A DNA stretch of 64,000 nt, from assembly GCA_014904845.1 (NCBI GenBank), contig MU119208.1, positions 558,001 through 622,000 on the forward strand. Direction: 5' to 3'. Within the stretch, counting starts at the first letter, position 1, and each line of letters starts with the position of its first letter. Positions 61,501-64,000 of this stretch are shown in pieces. The DNA comes from Acephala macrosclerotiorum (Eukaryota; Ascomycota; Leotiomycetes; Helotiales; Mollisiaceae). The notes under the pieces were generated by a model that was not told the origin of the DNA, searched no databases, and was given only the letters and a program-made list of their open reading frames with translations. The position numbers and the translations under genes are program-made.

Positions 61501-64000
61501 TTCGGCCTTGCAGAGGTATGTTTCTCGCCATCTGCCATTGCAAATTTGCTCAATTCACTCCACACATGCCTCCCATCCTACATGGTACCCAAACTATTCA
61601 TCCCATTGAGCACCTTACCTCTTACCACGTCTGGGAAAATCGATAGGAGATCATTGCAAGCCAGAGCCGCGGAATTGAGTAAGGAGCAACATGTCATATA
61701 TTCTGGTGGCCGAGAAGAGCATGAAAGTCCATCGACTGAAATGGAGGTCCATGTACGACATTTATGGGCAAAAACCTTAAACATCGACCCGGATCTGATC
61801 GGGAGGTACGATAATTTTATTCGCCTAGGTGGGGACTCCATTCTTGCTATGCGACTTGTGAGCTTGGCTCGTGATGCTGGAATTTGCTTGACTGTCAGAG
61901 GCATCTTTCAACATCCAAGCTTATCCGAATTAGCAAAGACTGCCACGCGAACTGATGCAGCAGAGCCATCTCCTGTCAGTGATCTCCCAGCCTTTGCTCT
62001 AATTGGTGGTCTAGCAAAGGCTTCTTCCATCGTCAAAGGAATCTCTCATCCCGGCATATCCATGGCCAACGTTGCAGACATTTATCCATGCACGAGTTTT
62101 CAAGAGGGTATCATGGCTCTGTCCATCTCCAACCCAGGCTCATACATTGCTCAGCATGTCTTCGAGCTTTCCTATGATCTGAGCTCAGCTATTCCTATGT
62201 TTCGCGCCGCATGGAACAACGTCGTTGCATCACACCCGATTCTCCGAACCAGAATTGTCCAGAGCGAGTCAGCCGGCTTAGTGCAGCTGGTTTGTAAGGA
62301 CGCAATTGAGTGGAAAATTGACGAAGACTTGGAAAAGTACATGGCTAGAGACAGGGCAGTCATCATAGGCCTGGGATCTTCTCTAAGTCGATACGGTATT
62401 GTTGGGCCCGACATAGCTGGAAAGTATCACTTCGTGTGGACAACGCATCATTCCATCTACGATGCTTGGTCAATCGCCTTGACTTTGAACGACTTTGATA
62501 ATGAGTACCGAAAGCTGAAGACTCGGAATGCAAACGATAAGCAACCTCAGAGAAATCCGCGAACCTCATTCAATCAATTCGTTGCAAGTTTGCAAAGTCT
62601 CGACTTTACTGCGTCGAAAAGATTCTGGCTCGCCGAGTTGGGCACTGGGGAACCCTCCAAATTCCCCACAGTTCCGATGGGATATTTTCCCCTTCCTAAC
62701 GAGGTAGTTATCCGCAATGTTCACTTCTCTCGCAGCAAAAATTCCGAATTCCGAACATCTACACTGGTCCGAACAGCGTGGGCTATCACCATCAGCAATT
62801 ACACGTCTTCCAACGACATCGTCTTTGGCGCTACACTTTCTGGACGAACTGACACGTTCGCAAATCTTGCTTCAGTTGTTGGCCCCACCGTTACCACGGT
62901 GCCGGTCCGAGTACTCGTGGAGTCACAGACCTTGATCCTCGAACAGCTTCGGAAAACAGAGTCCCAAATGATAGAGATGATGCCATTCGAGCAGACCGGC
63001 TTGTCAGAAATACGAAAGATGGATGCAAAGTTGAAACAAGCATGCGATTTCCAAACCTTGCTTGTTATACAGCCCAAGGAGCACTCTGATGTCGACAACT
63101 CCATCCTTGGTCGACGAATGTCGGAGTTCGACAATGTACAAGTCTTCGACACGTATGCTCTGACTCTGGAGTGTACATTGACGAATGACGGACTCAGCGC
63201 TAAGGCGCTTTTGGATCCCAACGTTATCGAAGTAAGCCAGATGAATAGGATTCTCTCACAATTCAAGCATATTCTTCAGCAGCTTTGCCTCGAAGAAGCT
63301 GGAACTACCATCCACGATATCAACACCGTCAATCCACAAGACTTGGAAGAAATTTGGCAATGGAATGCAATACTACCCGATGCGTCCTCCTCATGTGTTC
63401 ATCACTTGATAGAAGAAGCCATGCTGAGGAATCCACACGCACAAGCGATCTGTTCTTGGGACGGAGATTTGACTCGTGGTCAACTGGACAGTCTCTCGTC
63501 GAAACTCGCCCAAGAACTCATTCGACTTGGTGTGAGCAAGGAAAGAAAAGTGCCACTGCTTTTTGACAAGTCGAAATGGGCAGTGGTTGCCATCCTCGCC
63601 ATCATCAAGGCTGGTGCTGCTTTCGTCCCTCTGGATGCTCTCCACCCTATTGCTAGACACGCTTCGATTATTGAGCAGATCAATGCTAAGCTAATCCTCT
63701 GTTCTCCTGAGCATGAGAACCGATGCATTGCCTCTCTTCCACATCTCCAAACTATTGTGGTAGATGAAGCACACATCGCCCGCTTGCCAGTTTTGGCAGT
63801 ACCTGTAGCCTCTGACGTTGGGCCAAGCAATGCTCTGTATGTTATCTTCACTTCAGGAACAACAGGGGCTCCCAAAGGAACGGTCACCGAGCATGGGGCA
63901 TATTGTTCTGGGGCCAGGGATCATGCTAAGGCGCTCTGCTTCTCGGAAGCCTCTCGATTCCTACAATTTGCTTCTTACAGCTTTGACACCAGCATCGAGG
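58545..64000 (+). CDS. non-ribosomal peptide synthetase, C-A-T-C-A visible, truncated by window end
   Basis: Exon 1 is 58545-60489, the intron is 60490-60565 (76 nt, phase 1), and exon 2 runs open to the edge, so 1793 residues are seen. It is a modular cytosolic synthetase. C1: CTPLQEGLF (81-89) and active-site HHALIDG (199-205). A1: FTSGSTGNPKG (651-661, just after the intron), LYGPTEG, RWYKTGDL, RGYRIDLGEVE and SGKIDR. T1: LGGDSIL with phosphopantetheine Ser1073. C2: HHSIYDA (1276-1282), with Ala where Gly is usual. A2 begins near 1600 and reaches FTSGTTGAPKG (from 1743). Reading A1 against the GrsA positions gives a code of about D-A-V-F-V-G-L-V-A-K, a hand alignment from which no residue can be called. 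An N-terminal C domain with no module before it is unusual but occurs in fungal cyclic-peptide synthetases. Downstream modules lie outside the window. Confidence 0.96.

Noticed and set aside
1..64000. CRISPR arrays, prophage, bacterial operons, intact transposon
   Set aside because: No spaced direct repeats, no transposase or reverse transcriptase domains, and all gene structures are eukaryotic.

Overview
This window is nuclear DNA of a filamentous ascomycete. Most genes carry several short GT...AG introns (about 40-75 nt, branch sites of the CTAAC/CTGAC type), intergenic spaces run from a few hundred bases to several kb, and the gene families are typically fungal: a Zn2Cys6 regulator, NoxA, class I myosin, an AA9 LPMO, an NRPS and MFS transporters. 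There are no operons, prophages or CRISPR arrays. The class (perhaps Leotiomycetes) is only a guess from the gene set. I joined exons by hand using splice consensus, reading phase and family similarity, so models marked as phase-checked sum to whole codons.

Layout. 1.6-4.6 kb: Zn2Cys6 transcription factor (+). 5.4-7.2 kb: zinc-ribbon/metallo-beta-lactamase-like protein (-), divergent from an amidase (7.6-9.7 kb, +). 10.1-11.0 kb: small-molecule methyltransferase (+). 11.7-14.4 kb: secreted, membrane-anchored GH29 alpha-L-fucosidase (+). 15.1-18.4 kb: two small multi-pass membrane proteins (-) and a probably broken one (+). 19.2 kb: tRNA-Lys(CTT)-like element interrupted in its T arm by a 53-nt GT...AG segment (-). 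19.7-21.1 kb: Dsk2/ubiquilin (-). 23.1-24.7 kb: decayed NADPH-cytochrome P450 reductase-like pseudogene (+). 25.3-26.4 kb: quinone-oxidoreductase-type MDR (+). 27.0-28.8 kb: NoxA (-). 33.1-37.0 kb: class I myosin MyoA/Myo5 (+), separated from NoxA by 4.2 kb of non-coding DNA. 38.3-39.5 kb: mitoribosomal mS38/Cox24 (-). 39.8-40.8 kb: AA9 LPMO (-). 42.1-44.6 kb: NLR-type N-terminal domain plus ankyrin protein (+). 47.8-49.6 kb: sugar-porter MFS (-). 49.6-55.4 kb: gene-poor. 55.4-57.2 kb: drug-type MFS exporter (-), divergent from a large NRPS (58.5 kb to the right edge, +, truncated by the window).

How the genes work together. The right end is the left border of a secondary-metabolite locus: an NRPS visible as C-A-T-C-A with a divergent exporter beside it. 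The fucosidase, LPMO and sugar porter suit plant cell-wall degradation but are not physically clustered. The factor/hydrolase/amidase/methyltransferase run at the left might be a small catabolic neighbourhood, which is inference only. NoxA, MyoA, Dsk2 and mS38 are housekeeping or developmental genes. The most unusual items are the interrupted tRNA, the reductase pseudogene, an LPMO intron that appears to have swallowed a conserved motif, and the NACHT-less NLR/ankyrin architecture.
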